DNA of 5,063 nt from Acidimicrobiales bacterium (GCA_020631315.1 JAHDHM010000279.1:1-5063); one strand, 5' to 3'; positions 1-5,063 are shown, numbered from the stretch's first letter. Notes: generated from the letters alone by a model not told the origin. A program made the numbers and translations.

Positions 1-223
1 CGAGCTGTCGCATGCACGTGCCGAAGTGGCCGACGCCGGGCAGCACCACGGCGTCGGCGTCGGCGATCAGCCCGGTGTCGGCGGTCAACCGTGCGTCGGC
101 ACCCGCCCGTTCGAAGCCCTTCTGGGCCGAGCGCAGATTGCCGATGCCGTAGTCGAGGATGGCGATCAGCGGCCGGCGGGCTGCGTCGTCGGTGACGCCG
201 TCGCCCACCCCGGGCTCGCTCAT
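1..223 (-). CDS. hisH: HisH, glutaminase subunit of imidazole glycerol phosphate synthase (partial, 3' end outside window)
   Basis: HisH hydrolyses glutamine and passes ammonia to HisF, which makes imidazole glycerol phosphate and AICAR in the cytoplasm. About 74 N-terminal residues are visible. They carry the HisH signature IAILDYGIGNLRSA (residues 20-33) and VVLPGVGHFGTCM (about 59-71), the PGVGxF loop that forms the oxyanion region in class I glutaminases. The nucleophilic Cys and the His/Glu of the triad lie beyond the window edge, so catalytic integrity cannot be judged. The ATG (223-221) overlaps the hisB stop in TGATG, and an AAGGG motif lies 9 bases upstream, which supports translational coupling and this start. 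Residues 1-18 are an acidic, Gly-rich extension before the first beta strand; most HisH proteins begin almost directly at that strand. An in-frame GTG at codon 6 is an alternative start. The family call is firm. Confidence 0.95.
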   Translation of the reverse strand, partial: MSEPGVGDGVTDDAARRPLIAILDYGIGNLRSAQKGFERAGADARLTADTGLIADADAVVLPGVGHFGTCMRQL

Positions 224-813
224 CAGAGCACACCCTTGGTGGACGGCATGACGGAGTCGACGACCTTCACCGCGTCGTAGATCGCCCGTGCGGCGCCCTT
301 GAAGCTGGCCTCGATGATGTGGTGGGTGTTCTTCCCCCGCAGCATCACCAGGTGCAGGGTGATGCCCGACGCCATCACGAACCCACGCCAGAACTCCTCG
401 CACAGCTGCGGGTCGAACGGCGGCGTGCCGAGGATCTTCTCCCCCGGCGGGTCGATGTCGTAGTGCAGGAACGGACGACCGGACAGATCGAGGATGACCT
501 CGACGGCGGCCTCGTCGAGCGGCACCGTGATCGACGCGAAGCGGCGGGTGCCGGCCTTGTCGCCGAGCGCTTCCTTGAACGCCTCGCCGAGCGCGATGCC
601 ACAGTCCTCGACGGTGTGATGACTGTCGATCTCGAGATCGCCCTCACACGCGAGCTTCAGATCCATGCGGGAGTGCTTGCCGAGCTGGGCGAGCATGTGG
701 TCGAAGAACGGCAGCCCGGTGGTCACCTCGACGGCGCCGGTGCCGTCGACGTCGAGATGCAGCTCGATGTTCGTCTCCTTGGTGGAGCGGGTGCGGCTGG
801 CGGTTCTGGACAT
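223..813 (-). CDS. hisB: Imidazoleglycerol-phosphate dehydratase, monofunctional
   Basis: HisB dehydrates imidazole glycerol phosphate to imidazole acetol phosphate, the step after HisH/HisF. The 196-residue protein matches the usual length of the monofunctional enzyme (about 195-210) and lacks the HAD-type histidinol phosphatase domain fused to it in enterobacteria. Visible motifs in order are RSTKET (9-14), FFDHML (36-41), DSHHTVED (63-70), DLSGRPF (109-115) and NTHHIIEASFKGAARA (162-177). The paired HH motifs with their nearby acidic residues are the metal-binding and catalytic centre of IGPD, and all are intact. The ATG start is preceded by GAAAGGG with 6 bases spacing. It follows hisC after 47 bases and ends in the first base of hisH. 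The substrate for this enzyme comes from the HisH/HisF complex, and its product goes to HisC upstream in the operon. Confidence 0.98.
   Translation of the reverse strand: MSRTASRTRSTKETNIELHLDVDGTGAVEVTTGLPFFDHMLAQLGKHSRMDLKLACEGDLEIDSHHTVEDCGIALGEAFKEALGDKAGTRRFASITVPLDEAAVEVILDLSGRPFLHYDIDPPGEKILGTPPFDPQLCEEFWRGFVMASGITLHLVMLRGKNTHHIIEASFKGAARAIYDAVKVVDSVMPSTKGVL
233..237 (-). promoter_or_regulatory. Shine-Dalgarno for hisH, inside the hisB 3' end
   Basis: On the minus strand AAGGG lies 9 bases upstream of the hisH ATG and inside the last codons of hisB. Together with the TGATG overlap it supports translation from the ATG at 223 rather than from the internal GTG. Confidence 0.5.
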
Positions 814-819
814 GGTGGG

Positions 820-826
820 CCCTTTC
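820..826 (-). promoter_or_regulatory. Shine-Dalgarno for hisB
   Basis: On the minus strand GAAAGGG lies 6 bases before the hisB ATG. It is the clearest ribosome binding site in the operon. This fits hisB being separated from hisC by 47 bases, so that it must recruit ribosomes itself rather than depend on overlap with the upstream stop. Confidence 0.65.
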
Positions 827-843
827 GAGCGAGGAGATGAGTG

Positions 844-859
844 CGCCGGTCAGCCGGCG
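844..859 (-). other. Short GC hairpin between hisC and hisB
   Basis: CGCCGG and CCGGCG form a perfect 6-bp stem around a 4-base loop, starting one base after the hisC stop codon. There is no T-run after it in the direction of transcription, so it is not a standard intrinsic terminator. It might mark an RNA-processing or stability boundary between hisC and hisB, or be a chance structure in GC-rich DNA. Confidence 0.3.
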
Positions 860-860
860 G

Positions 861-1967
861 TCACGACGACGCACCCGCGAGCACGTCGTCGAGGGCGGCG
901 AGGAAGCGGTCGTTGTCCTCGGGGGTGCCGATGGTGATGCGGAGGCAGTCGTCGAGCCGGGGCCACGACGAGCAGTTGCGCACGAGCACCGACCGGTCGA
1001 CGAGGCCCTGCCAGACGTCCTGCCCGCTGAGGCCGGTGGGGCTGGTGCGGAACAGGACGAAGTTGGCCTGCGACGGCCAGACCTCGCAGCCGGCGGCGGA
1101 CAGGGCCGCGGAGACGCGGCCACGCTCCTCGACGATGGCGGCGACGCGGGCGTTCATCTGGTCCTCGAAGCGCAGGGCTGCCGTACCGGCTGCCTGCTTG
1201 GCGCTGTCGAGGTGGTACGGGAGGATCACCTTCTCCATCTCGGCGATCATCCACGCCGGGCCGATCACGTAGCCGAGGCGGGTACCGGCCATCGACCACG
1301 TCTTGGAGAACGTGCGGGTGATCAGCAGCGGAATCTCGGCGTCGGCGCCGCCTGCAGCAGCGAGCTGGTCCAACGCCGTGAAGGACGAGAACTGGCCGTA
1401 GGCCTCGTCGACCACCACGACGCCGGGTGCCTCGGCGATGGCGAGATCGACGTTCTCGACGGACTCGGGCGTGCCGGTCGGGTTGTTCGGCGAGCAGAGA
1501 AAGACGATGTGCGGCTGGTGTTCGGCGAGCGCATCGGAGAGCTGTTCGGTCTCGAGAGCGAACCCGTCACCGCGCTCGGCCTCGACGACCTCGCACTGGA
1601 CGGTGCGCGCGATCTGGCCGTGCATCGCATAGGTGGGCTCGAAGGTGAGCACCGTGCGGCCGGCACCCGCGAAGGTGAGGCAGATCGTCTGCAGCACCTC
1701 GTTGGAGCCGTTGGCGACGAGCACCTGGGACGGGTCGACATCGTGCAGGCGAGCGATGGCGGCACGCAGCTCGGTGGCCTGACGGTCCGGATAGCGGTGC
1801 CACTCGATGTCCTGGATGGCCTCGGTGACCGCCGTGGTGAACTCCGGCGGTGGACCCATCGGCGCCTCGTTGGTGTTGAGGCGCACGTCGACGTCGATCT
1901 GTGGCGAGTGATAGCCCTCGAGCACGCGGAGATCCGGGCGGACCACGTGCTCGCGACGAGCGCTCAC
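861..1967 (-). CDS. hisC: Histidinol-phosphate aminotransferase
   Basis: HisC is a fold-type I PLP enzyme (class II aminotransferase family) that converts imidazole acetol phosphate and glutamate to histidinol phosphate and 2-oxoglutarate. The 368-residue length is usual. Motifs in order are RPDLRVLEGYHSPQ (10-23), VRLNTNEAP (28-36), HRYPD (57-61), ANGSNE (85-90), FEPTY (109-113), SPNNPTG (159-165), VVDEAYGQF (185-193), TFSKTWSMAGTRLGY (219-233) and LRITIGTPEDN (342-352). By family knowledge K222 is the Schiff-base lysine, D187 and Y190 contact the cofactor, R230 binds its phosphate, and R343 binds the substrate carboxylate. All are present. The start is GTG, and the GTGA overlap with the hisD stop implies translational coupling; no convincing Shine-Dalgarno precedes it. 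The operon position separates this protein from aromatic-acid or other HisC-like aminotransferases. Confidence 0.97.
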   Translation of the reverse strand: MSARREHVVRPDLRVLEGYHSPQIDVDVRLNTNEAPMGPPPEFTTAVTEAIQDIEWHRYPDRQATELRAAIARLHDVDPSQVLVANGSNEVLQTICLTFAGAGRTVLTFEPTYAMHGQIARTVQCEVVEAERGDGFALETEQLSDALAEHQPHIVFLCSPNNPTGTPESVENVDLAIAEAPGVVVVDEAYGQFSSFTALDQLAAAGGADAEIPLLITRTFSKTWSMAGTRLGYVIGPAWMIAEMEKVILPYHLDSAKQAAGTAALRFEDQMNARVAAIVEERGRVSAALSAAGCEVWPSQANFVLFRTSPTGLSGQDVWQGLVDRSVLVRNCSSWPRLDDCLRITIGTPEDNDRFLAALDDVLAGASS

Positions 1968-3289
1968 GACTCGGCGTCCAGGCCGGCAGTGTCGAGCCCC
2001 TCAGCGGCCCAGCGCTCACGCTCGGACACCGAGGCGGCGTGGGCCCACAGGCCCTCGGCGGTAGCGAGGGCGGCCACGGCGTCACGGACCTCGTCGAAGC
2101 CCTGCTTCGACACCTCGACGACGTGCATGCGCTTCTGGAAGTCGTCGACGGTGAGGGCGCCGCTGAACCGAGCCGTGCCGGCAGTCGGCAACACGTGCGA
2201 CGGCCCTGCCACGTAGTCACCGATGGACGCCGGGCCCCACGGGCCGAGGAAGACGGCACCAGCGTGGCGGACGTCGTTCGCCAGCTCGTTGGCCTCGGCA
2301 CACATGAGCTGGAGGTGCTCGGGAGCGACCCCGTTCGCGACCTCGATCGCCGCGGCGGGGCCATCGACGATGCACACCCAGCCGTCGGCTTCGAGCGTGG
2401 CCATGGTCTCGTCGCGACGGGGCGAGCGTTCGACGATGGCGGCAACGGCTGCGTCGACGGCATCGGCGACGGCTTCGTCCCAGGTGACCAGCCAGGCTCG
2501 GCCGCCCGGACCGTGCTCGGCCTGGAGCACGACGTCCACGGCAGCGCTGGTGGCGGGCACGGTGTCGTCGGCGACGACGACGATCTCGCTCGGGCCGGCG
2601 AAGGCCGAGGCGATGCCGACGTGGCCGGCGACCTCCTGCTTGGCGGTGGCGACCCAGATGTTGCCCGGACCGGCGATGACATCGACCGGGGCGAGCGTGT
2701 CGGTGCCGAAGGCCATGGCCCCGACAGCCTGCACGCCGCCGACGGCGTGGACCTCGGTGACGCCGCAGACGTGTGCTGCGGCGAGTACGACGTCGGTGAT
2801 CGTGCCGTCCGGCGTCGGCGGGGTGCACAGCACGATGTCGTCGACACCGGCGGCGCGTGCGGGCAGCACGGTCATGAGCACCGTCGACGGATAGGCGGCG
2901 AGGCCACCTGGGACGTACACGCCGGCCCGGTCGACGGGCTGCGGGATGGAACGGATGGCGATGCCGTGCGCGTCGATCTCGTGGACGTCAGCGGCTTCGT
3001 GGCGATGGAACTCGAGCACTCGGTCGTGGGCCACACGGAGCGCGTCGAGCAGTGCCGGGTCGAGGCGCTCGGCCGCAGCGGCAATGTCAGCGGGATCGAC
3101 GCGATGGTCGGCGATGTCGACACCGTCGAAACGCTCGGTCAGCTCTCGAACCGCCGCGTCACCGCGGGTCCGCACCTCGTCGAGGATCAGCCGGACGGGC
3201 TCGGTGGGGGCGCTGACCGTCAGGTCGGGACGCGGGAGCATCGCGGCGAGATCGCCGGTGGCTCCACGTAGGTCCAGTCGTCGCAACAC
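1964..3289 (-). CDS. hisD: Histidinol dehydrogenase
   Basis: HisD performs the last two steps of the pathway, oxidising L-histidinol through histidinal to L-histidine with two NAD+ and a zinc ion. The 441-residue length is normal. Motifs in order are LDLRG (5-9), RAGVYVPGG (121-129), VDVIAGPGN (202-210), FAGPSE (230-235), QAEHGPGG (256-263), VAPEHLQL (321-328), GDYVAGPSHVLPT (357-369), VDDFQK (381-386) and EGLWAHAAS (412-420). From the E. coli enzyme, Q256, H259, D358 and H417 correspond to the zinc ligands, and E324/H325 to the general acid-base residues. All are intact. The GTG start is forced: an in-frame TGA lies at 3310-3308, only six codons upstream, and the conserved LDLRG begins at residue 5. 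A TACGAT hexamer 8 bases upstream suggests an almost leaderless mRNA. It is the first gene of the operon and overlaps hisC by 4 bases. Confidence 0.98.
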   Translation of the reverse strand: MLRRLDLRGATGDLAAMLPRPDLTVSAPTEPVRLILDEVRTRGDAAVRELTERFDGVDIADHRVDPADIAAAAERLDPALLDALRVAHDRVLEFHRHEAADVHEIDAHGIAIRSIPQPVDRAGVYVPGGLAAYPSTVLMTVLPARAAGVDDIVLCTPPTPDGTITDVVLAAAHVCGVTEVHAVGGVQAVGAMAFGTDTLAPVDVIAGPGNIWVATAKQEVAGHVGIASAFAGPSEIVVVADDTVPATSAAVDVVLQAEHGPGGRAWLVTWDEAVADAVDAAVAAIVERSPRRDETMATLEADGWVCIVDGPAAAIEVANGVAPEHLQLMCAEANELANDVRHAGAVFLGPWGPASIGDYVAGPSHVLPTAGTARFSGALTVDDFQKRMHVVEVSKQGFDEVRDAVAALATAEGLWAHAASVSERERWAAEGLDTAGLDAES

Positions 3290-3297
3290 AGCGTCGC

Positions 3298-3303
3298 ATC
3301 GTA
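3298..3303 (-). promoter_or_regulatory. Candidate -10 element of the his operon promoter
   Basis: On the minus strand TACGAT matches TANNNT. Its last T is at 3298, so transcription would begin near 3291-3289, on or within about 2 bases of the hisD GTG at 3289. No good -35 is seen 16-18 bases upstream. The alternative, a Shine-Dalgarno (GAAGGGTGA at 3316-3308), lies about 20 bases from the GTG, which is too far for normal use. A leaderless or near-leaderless transcript, common in actinobacteria, explains the arrangement best. Confidence 0.45.
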
Positions 3304-3357
3304 TCGGTCACCCTTCGTGATCGAGGGGCTGTTTCCCCACGGTCTCCCGACCGATAC
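3301..3357. repeat. Perfect 9-base inverted repeat spanning the divergent promoter region
   Basis: GTATCGGTC (3301-3309) and GACCGATAC (3349-3357) are exact reverse complements separated by 39 bases. The left arm overlaps the candidate hisD -10 and the right arm lies in the -40 to -32 region of the opposite gene. The match does not extend in either direction. The centre-to-centre distance is 48 bases, roughly 4.5 helical turns. It may be a pair of half-sites or operators for a shared regulator of both promoters. I recognise no known regulator consensus, and chance cannot be excluded. Confidence 0.4.
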
Positions 3358-3360
3358 CGG

Positions 3361-3384
3361 GGCATGGCCTCTGCCTAGGATGCC
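3361..3384 (+). promoter_or_regulatory. Imperfect dyad overlapping the -10 of the repeat-protein gene
   Basis: GGCAT (3361-3365) pairs with ATGCC (3380-3384), and CCT (3368-3370) with AGG (3377-3379), leaving a 2-base bulge and a 6-base loop. The right half contains the TAGGAT hexamer. If transcription starts at 3388, as the hexamer implies, the dyad is not transcribed and could only work as DNA, for example as an operator. It is weak and may be coincidental. Confidence 0.2.
3376..3381 (+). promoter_or_regulatory. Candidate -10 (TAGGAT) of the secreted repeat-protein gene
   Basis: TAGGAT fits TANNNT. With its last T at -7 the start site falls at 3388, one base before the ATG at 3389, so the mRNA would be essentially leaderless. 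The AGGA inside it is also 8 bases from the ATG and could be read as a Shine-Dalgarno if transcription began further upstream; sequence alone cannot separate the two. No clear -35 is visible. Confidence 0.45.
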
Positions 3385-3388
3385 GTCC

Positions 3389-4351
3389 ATGGTGGTTGCA
3401 CGAGGTCGTGTCCCTCTCCGCCGTCCTCTGGCCGGTTCGCTGCTCGCCTTGCTGGCATTCGTCAGCTCCTCCAGCACCCAGGTCTGGGCGACGGTGACGC
3501 CCTCGGTCCGTCAGCAGGCCGTCGAACCTGTTCACGACGGACCGGGCTACTTCCTGAGCGATGCGGACTCGAATCTGTTCCTCTTTGGCGACGTCGCGTT
3601 CAGCCGCGGCGGACCAAGCTTCGACGGCGAGATCACGGCCATCGAGTCGATCCGGTCAGCGCCCCCGCTGGTCTGGCAGCTGACCGACAGCGGTGAGGTC
3701 GTCTTCGGGCACTTCCACGGCGACATGACCACCGGTGTCTTCCCCGAGGTCGTCCGAGGCGACGCTGTCGCGCTGGTACCTCTCCCCGATGACGGCGGGT
3801 ACTGGATCGTGTTCGAACGTGGCGACGTCATCGGCTTCGAGGCACCTTCGATGGGCACCGTCTTCGGCCTCGACCTCGCCGCCCCGATCGTGGACGCCGC
3901 GCCGACCCCGACGGGCGACGGCTACCTGCTGGTGGCGGCCGACGGCGGGGTCTTCGCGTTCGGCGATGCCGTGTTCGCCGGTTCGCTCCCCCAGGTGCTG
4001 GGTGGCGCCATGCCTGATGCTCCTGTGGTCGCGATCGTCAGCGACCCCGACGGGATCGGCTACTGGTTGATCGCCGCAGACGGCGGGGTGTTCAGCTTCG
4101 CCGCCCCGTTCCTCGGCTCGGTCCCGGCAGCACTCGGTCCCGGGCGCGAGCTCTCGGCGCCCATCGTCGATGCCGATCGCTACGGCAGCGGCTACGTGAT
4201 GGCCGGCGCGGACGGCGGCGTGTTCGTCTTCGGCGATGGCGAGTGGTTCGGATCGGTGCCGAGCGTCCTGCCCGAACGGCACGACCTTCCGAGCCCGATC
4301 GTGGGGATCGCCGCGTTCGACGACCCGAGCGTCTCGACCTCGGCTCGGTAG
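3389..4351 (+). CDS. Secreted protein of six GYW...DGGVFxFGD repeats, possible beta-propeller; function unknown
   Basis: This is a 320-residue exported protein. Residues 1-34 look like a Sec signal peptide: a basic N-region (RGRVPLRR, 5-12), a hydrophobic core (LAGSLLALLAFV, 14-25) and a V-W-A site with cleavage likely after A34. The RR is not followed by a Tat consensus. The mature part is almost wholly six repeats of 41-46 residues, with the aromatic pair at residues 53-54, 95-96, 137-138, 178-179, 224-225 and 268-269. The best copies read GYxLxAADGGVFxFGDAxFxGSxPxVLG and end in AP(I/V)V(D/A). Each could be a four-stranded blade, giving a six-bladed propeller. No catalytic motif, cysteine pair, LPXTG or C-terminal membrane anchor is seen. 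The ATG at 3389 is preferred over an in-frame GTG at 3317 because the signal peptide begins there and a -10-like element sits just before it. It is divergent from the his operon, but nothing links its role to histidine. A ligand-binding or cell-surface role is only a guess. Confidence 0.85.
   Translation: MVVARGRVPLRRPLAGSLLALLAFVSSSSTQVWATVTPSVRQQAVEPVHDGPGYFLSDADSNLFLFGDVAFSRGGPSFDGEITAIESIRSAPPLVWQLTDSGEVVFGHFHGDMTTGVFPEVVRGDAVALVPLPDDGGYWIVFERGDVIGFEAPSMGTVFGLDLAAPIVDAAPTPTGDGYLLVAADGGVFAFGDAVFAGSLPQVLGGAMPDAPVVAIVSDPDGIGYWLIAADGGVFSFAAPFLGSVPAALGPGRELSAPIVDADRYGSGYVMAGADGGVFVFGDGEWFGSVPSVLPERHDLPSPIVGIAAFDDPSVSTSAR
3542..4309 (+). repeat. Region encoding six degenerate protein repeats of 41-46 residues
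   Basis: The repeat cores, in order, are SDADSNLFLFGD, LTDSGEVVFGH, VFERGDVIGFE, VAADGGVFAFGD, IAADGGVFSFAA and GADGGVFVFGD. The first three have lost the ADGG turn and the last three keep it. Each core is followed by a G(S/T/G)-x-(F/P) segment and then by a hydrophobic strand such as APIVDA. The repetition is clear in protein but weak in DNA, so these are old duplications under protein-level selection and not a recent expansion. Confidence 0.8.
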
Positions 4352-4354
4352 GTT
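4349..4354 (+). promoter_or_regulatory. Candidate -10 (TAGGTT) of the flavin reductase gene, overlapping the preceding stop codon
   Basis: TAGGTT has its last T at 4354, which places +1 exactly on the A of the ATG at 4361 and makes the transcript leaderless. Its first three bases are the TAG stop codon of the repeat-protein gene. The spacing is within one base of that of the TAGGAT at 3376. No -35 is evident, and read-through from the upstream gene is equally possible since only 9 bases lie between the two genes. Confidence 0.4.
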
Positions 4355-4360
4355 CGAACA

Positions 4361-4867
4361 ATGCTCGAGGACGAACTGGTCAACCGCGTCACCTGGAAGA
4401 TCCCGAACGCGCTCGCGCTCGTCGGCTCGAGGGCCGGTGAGGAACGCAACGCCATGACGACGTCGTGGATCACCCAGCTGGCGATGGCCCCGGTCCTCAT
4501 CGGTATCGGTGTCGACAACTCGGCAGTCACGCATCGGCTCATCACCGACGGCGGCTCGTTCACGGTCAACCTGTGGAATTCGGAGAACACCCGCCCGTTC
4601 GTGAAGTTCTCGAAGCCGGCGAACTACGAGGTCGGTGACGACGGCGCGACGCTCAACGGCTGGGCGGTGTCCGAAGCCACGACCGGCGCCCCGATCTTCG
4701 CCGATGCCATCGCCTGGATGGACTGCGAGGTCCGCCAGGCCCACGACCTCGGTTCGCACACGCTGTTCATCGGCGAGCTGGTCGACGCGTCGATCCTCGA
4801 CGACGAGGCCCGACCCGCCTCGATGAGCGACACCCGCATGAAGTACGGCGGCGTCCAGCGCCACTGA
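4361..4867 (+). CDS. Flavin reductase-like, FMN-binding split-barrel protein
   Basis: The 168-residue protein fits the flavin reductase-like domain family (PF01613 type), whose members bind FMN and often use NAD(P)H to supply reduced flavin to a partner oxygenase, or act as flavoredoxins. Seen in sequence: NAMTTSW (30-36), the segment expected to contact the FMN phosphate; GGSFTVNLW (64-72); the strand pair HTLFIGELVDA (133-143); and the C-terminal SDTRMKYGG (156-164), a frequent end motif of this family. It is cytoplasmic, with no signal peptide or membrane segment. The ATG start is supported by family length and by the -10-like TAGGTT just upstream; no strong Shine-Dalgarno is present. No monooxygenase gene lies in the window, so its partner and substrate are unknown. 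FMN binding is likely; the actual redox reaction is not determined. It starts 9 bases after the secreted repeat-protein gene on the same strand, but no functional link is evident. Confidence 0.88.
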   Translation: MLEDELVNRVTWKIPNALALVGSRAGEERNAMTTSWITQLAMAPVLIGIGVDNSAVTHRLITDGGSFTVNLWNSENTRPFVKFSKPANYEVGDDGATLNGWAVSEATTGAPIFADAIAWMDCEVRQAHDLGSHTLFIGELVDASILDDEARPASMSDTRMKYGGVQRH

Positions 4868-4898
4868 ACTCGTGCCGGGTGTGCGAAGCTCGGCGTCG

Positions 4899-5063
4899 AT
4901 GACCTCTCCGGCCGAACTCAGCTCGATCTCCACCGTCGTCGACGAACTGCGCGCTCGCGTCGCCGCCGCCGGTGATGCGCTCGTGGCGGCGGACAAGGAG
5001 GACGTCGCTGCGGAGCTGTTCGAAGCCGATCGCGCCATGCGCATGGCCATCCGCCGTCTGGAC
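4899..5063 (+). CDS. Small helical protein of unknown function (partial, 3' end outside window)
   Basis: An open frame of 55 codons runs from ATG at 4899 to the window end without a stop. The sequence is rich in Ala, Glu, Asp, Arg and Leu with no Pro or Gly breaks after residue 25. It suggests two amphipathic helices, about residues 6-30 and 34-55, possibly a helical hairpin or coiled coil. There is no signal peptide. I do not recognise the family. It lies 31 bases downstream of the flavin reductase gene on the same strand. GAAGCT at 4885-4890 is a poor -10 match at leaderless-like spacing, and no Shine-Dalgarno is visible. The codons show strong G/C preference at third positions, like the neighbouring genes, which favours a real gene. 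Co-transcription with the flavin reductase is possible. Confidence 0.65.
   Translation, partial: MTSPAELSSISTVVDELRARVAAAGDALVAADKEDVAAELFEADRAMRMAIRRLD

Noticed and set aside
837..2216. A 459-codon open frame antisense to hisC and the end of hisD.
   Set aside because: It lies opposite genes with complete family motifs and intact catalytic residues. Its translation is low-complexity Arg/Gly/Asp/Ala/His with no domain, as expected for a shadow frame in high-GC coding DNA.
1567..2847. A 426-codon minus-strand frame overlapping hisD and hisC in another frame.
   Set aside because: It is Ser/Arg/Pro-rich low-complexity translation on the same strand as two clear enzymes; an off-frame shadow.
1901..3271. 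A 456-codon open frame antisense to hisD.
   Set aside because: It is a codon-bias shadow of hisD; the product is rich in Gly, Asp, Val and His with no recognisable domain, and no start signal precedes it.
3297..3299. An ATG on the minus strand with well-spaced GAAGGG upstream, as a start for hisD.
   Set aside because: It is not in frame with hisD. The in-frame stop at 3310-3308 and the conserved LDLRG at residues 5-9 point to the GTG at 3289.
3324..3337. GGGG-CTGTTT-CCCC as a transcription terminator or attenuator.
   Set aside because: The stem is only 4 bp with no following T-run, and it lies upstream of both predicted transcription starts, so it would not be transcribed from either.
3317..3388. 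A 24-codon upstream extension of the repeat protein from GTG at 3317.
   Set aside because: It would bury the signal peptide behind 24 residues and cover the -10-like TAGGAT; the ATG at 3389 gives a standard signal peptide.
4868..4898. A terminator after the flavin reductase gene.
   Set aside because: No stable inverted repeat or T-run is visible in the 31-base gap.
3656..5050. A 464-codon minus-strand open frame spanning the repeat protein, the flavin reductase and the small partial gene.
   Set aside because: It crosses three supported plus-strand genes including their junctions. Its product is Arg/Glu/Asp/Ala-rich with no family motif, while the plus-strand products show a signal peptide, repeats and family motifs.

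Overview
The window is high-GC and almost fully coding. It suggests an actinobacterium, perhaps from the Acidimicrobiia (Ilumatobacter-like). The reasons are the actinobacterial hisD-hisC-hisB-hisH order with a monofunctional hisB, gene starts that look leaderless, and a secreted protein with the 'GYW...ADGGVFxFGDA' repeats that I associate with such genomes. The class-level assignment is inference; no marker gene is present to prove it.

The left two thirds (1-3289, minus strand) hold the first four genes of a histidine-biosynthesis operon. In transcription order these are hisD (histidinol dehydrogenase, GTG start), hisC (histidinol-phosphate aminotransferase, GTG start, 4-base overlap with hisD), hisB (imidazoleglycerol-phosphate dehydratase, after a 47-base gap with its own Shine-Dalgarno) and hisH (glutaminase subunit of imidazole glycerol phosphate synthase, 1-base TGATG overlap with hisB). 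hisH is cut by the window edge after about 74 residues. HisH acts before HisB in the pathway; HisB, HisC and HisD then carry out later steps, ending in L-histidine. The catalytic residues I can place in hisD, hisC and hisB all look intact.

A 99-base divergent intergenic region (3290-3388) separates the operon from plus-strand genes. It holds a candidate -10 for hisD, a candidate -10 for the opposite gene, and a perfect 9-base inverted repeat (GTATCGGTC/GACCGATAC) with one arm at each promoter.

The right third (3389-5063, plus strand) encodes three proteins. The first is a 320-residue secreted protein made of six degenerate repeats of 41-46 residues, possibly a six-bladed beta-propeller, function unknown. 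The second is a 168-residue flavin reductase-like FMN-binding split-barrel protein. The third is the start of a small helical protein of unknown function, truncated by the window end. The first two have a TAGG(A/T)T hexamer placed so that transcription would start at or one base before the ATG.

I found no mobile element, CRISPR array, tRNA or rRNA, and no clear new system. The points most worth following up are the repeat protein, the symmetric divergent promoter region, and the promoter hexamer that shares bases with a stop codon.
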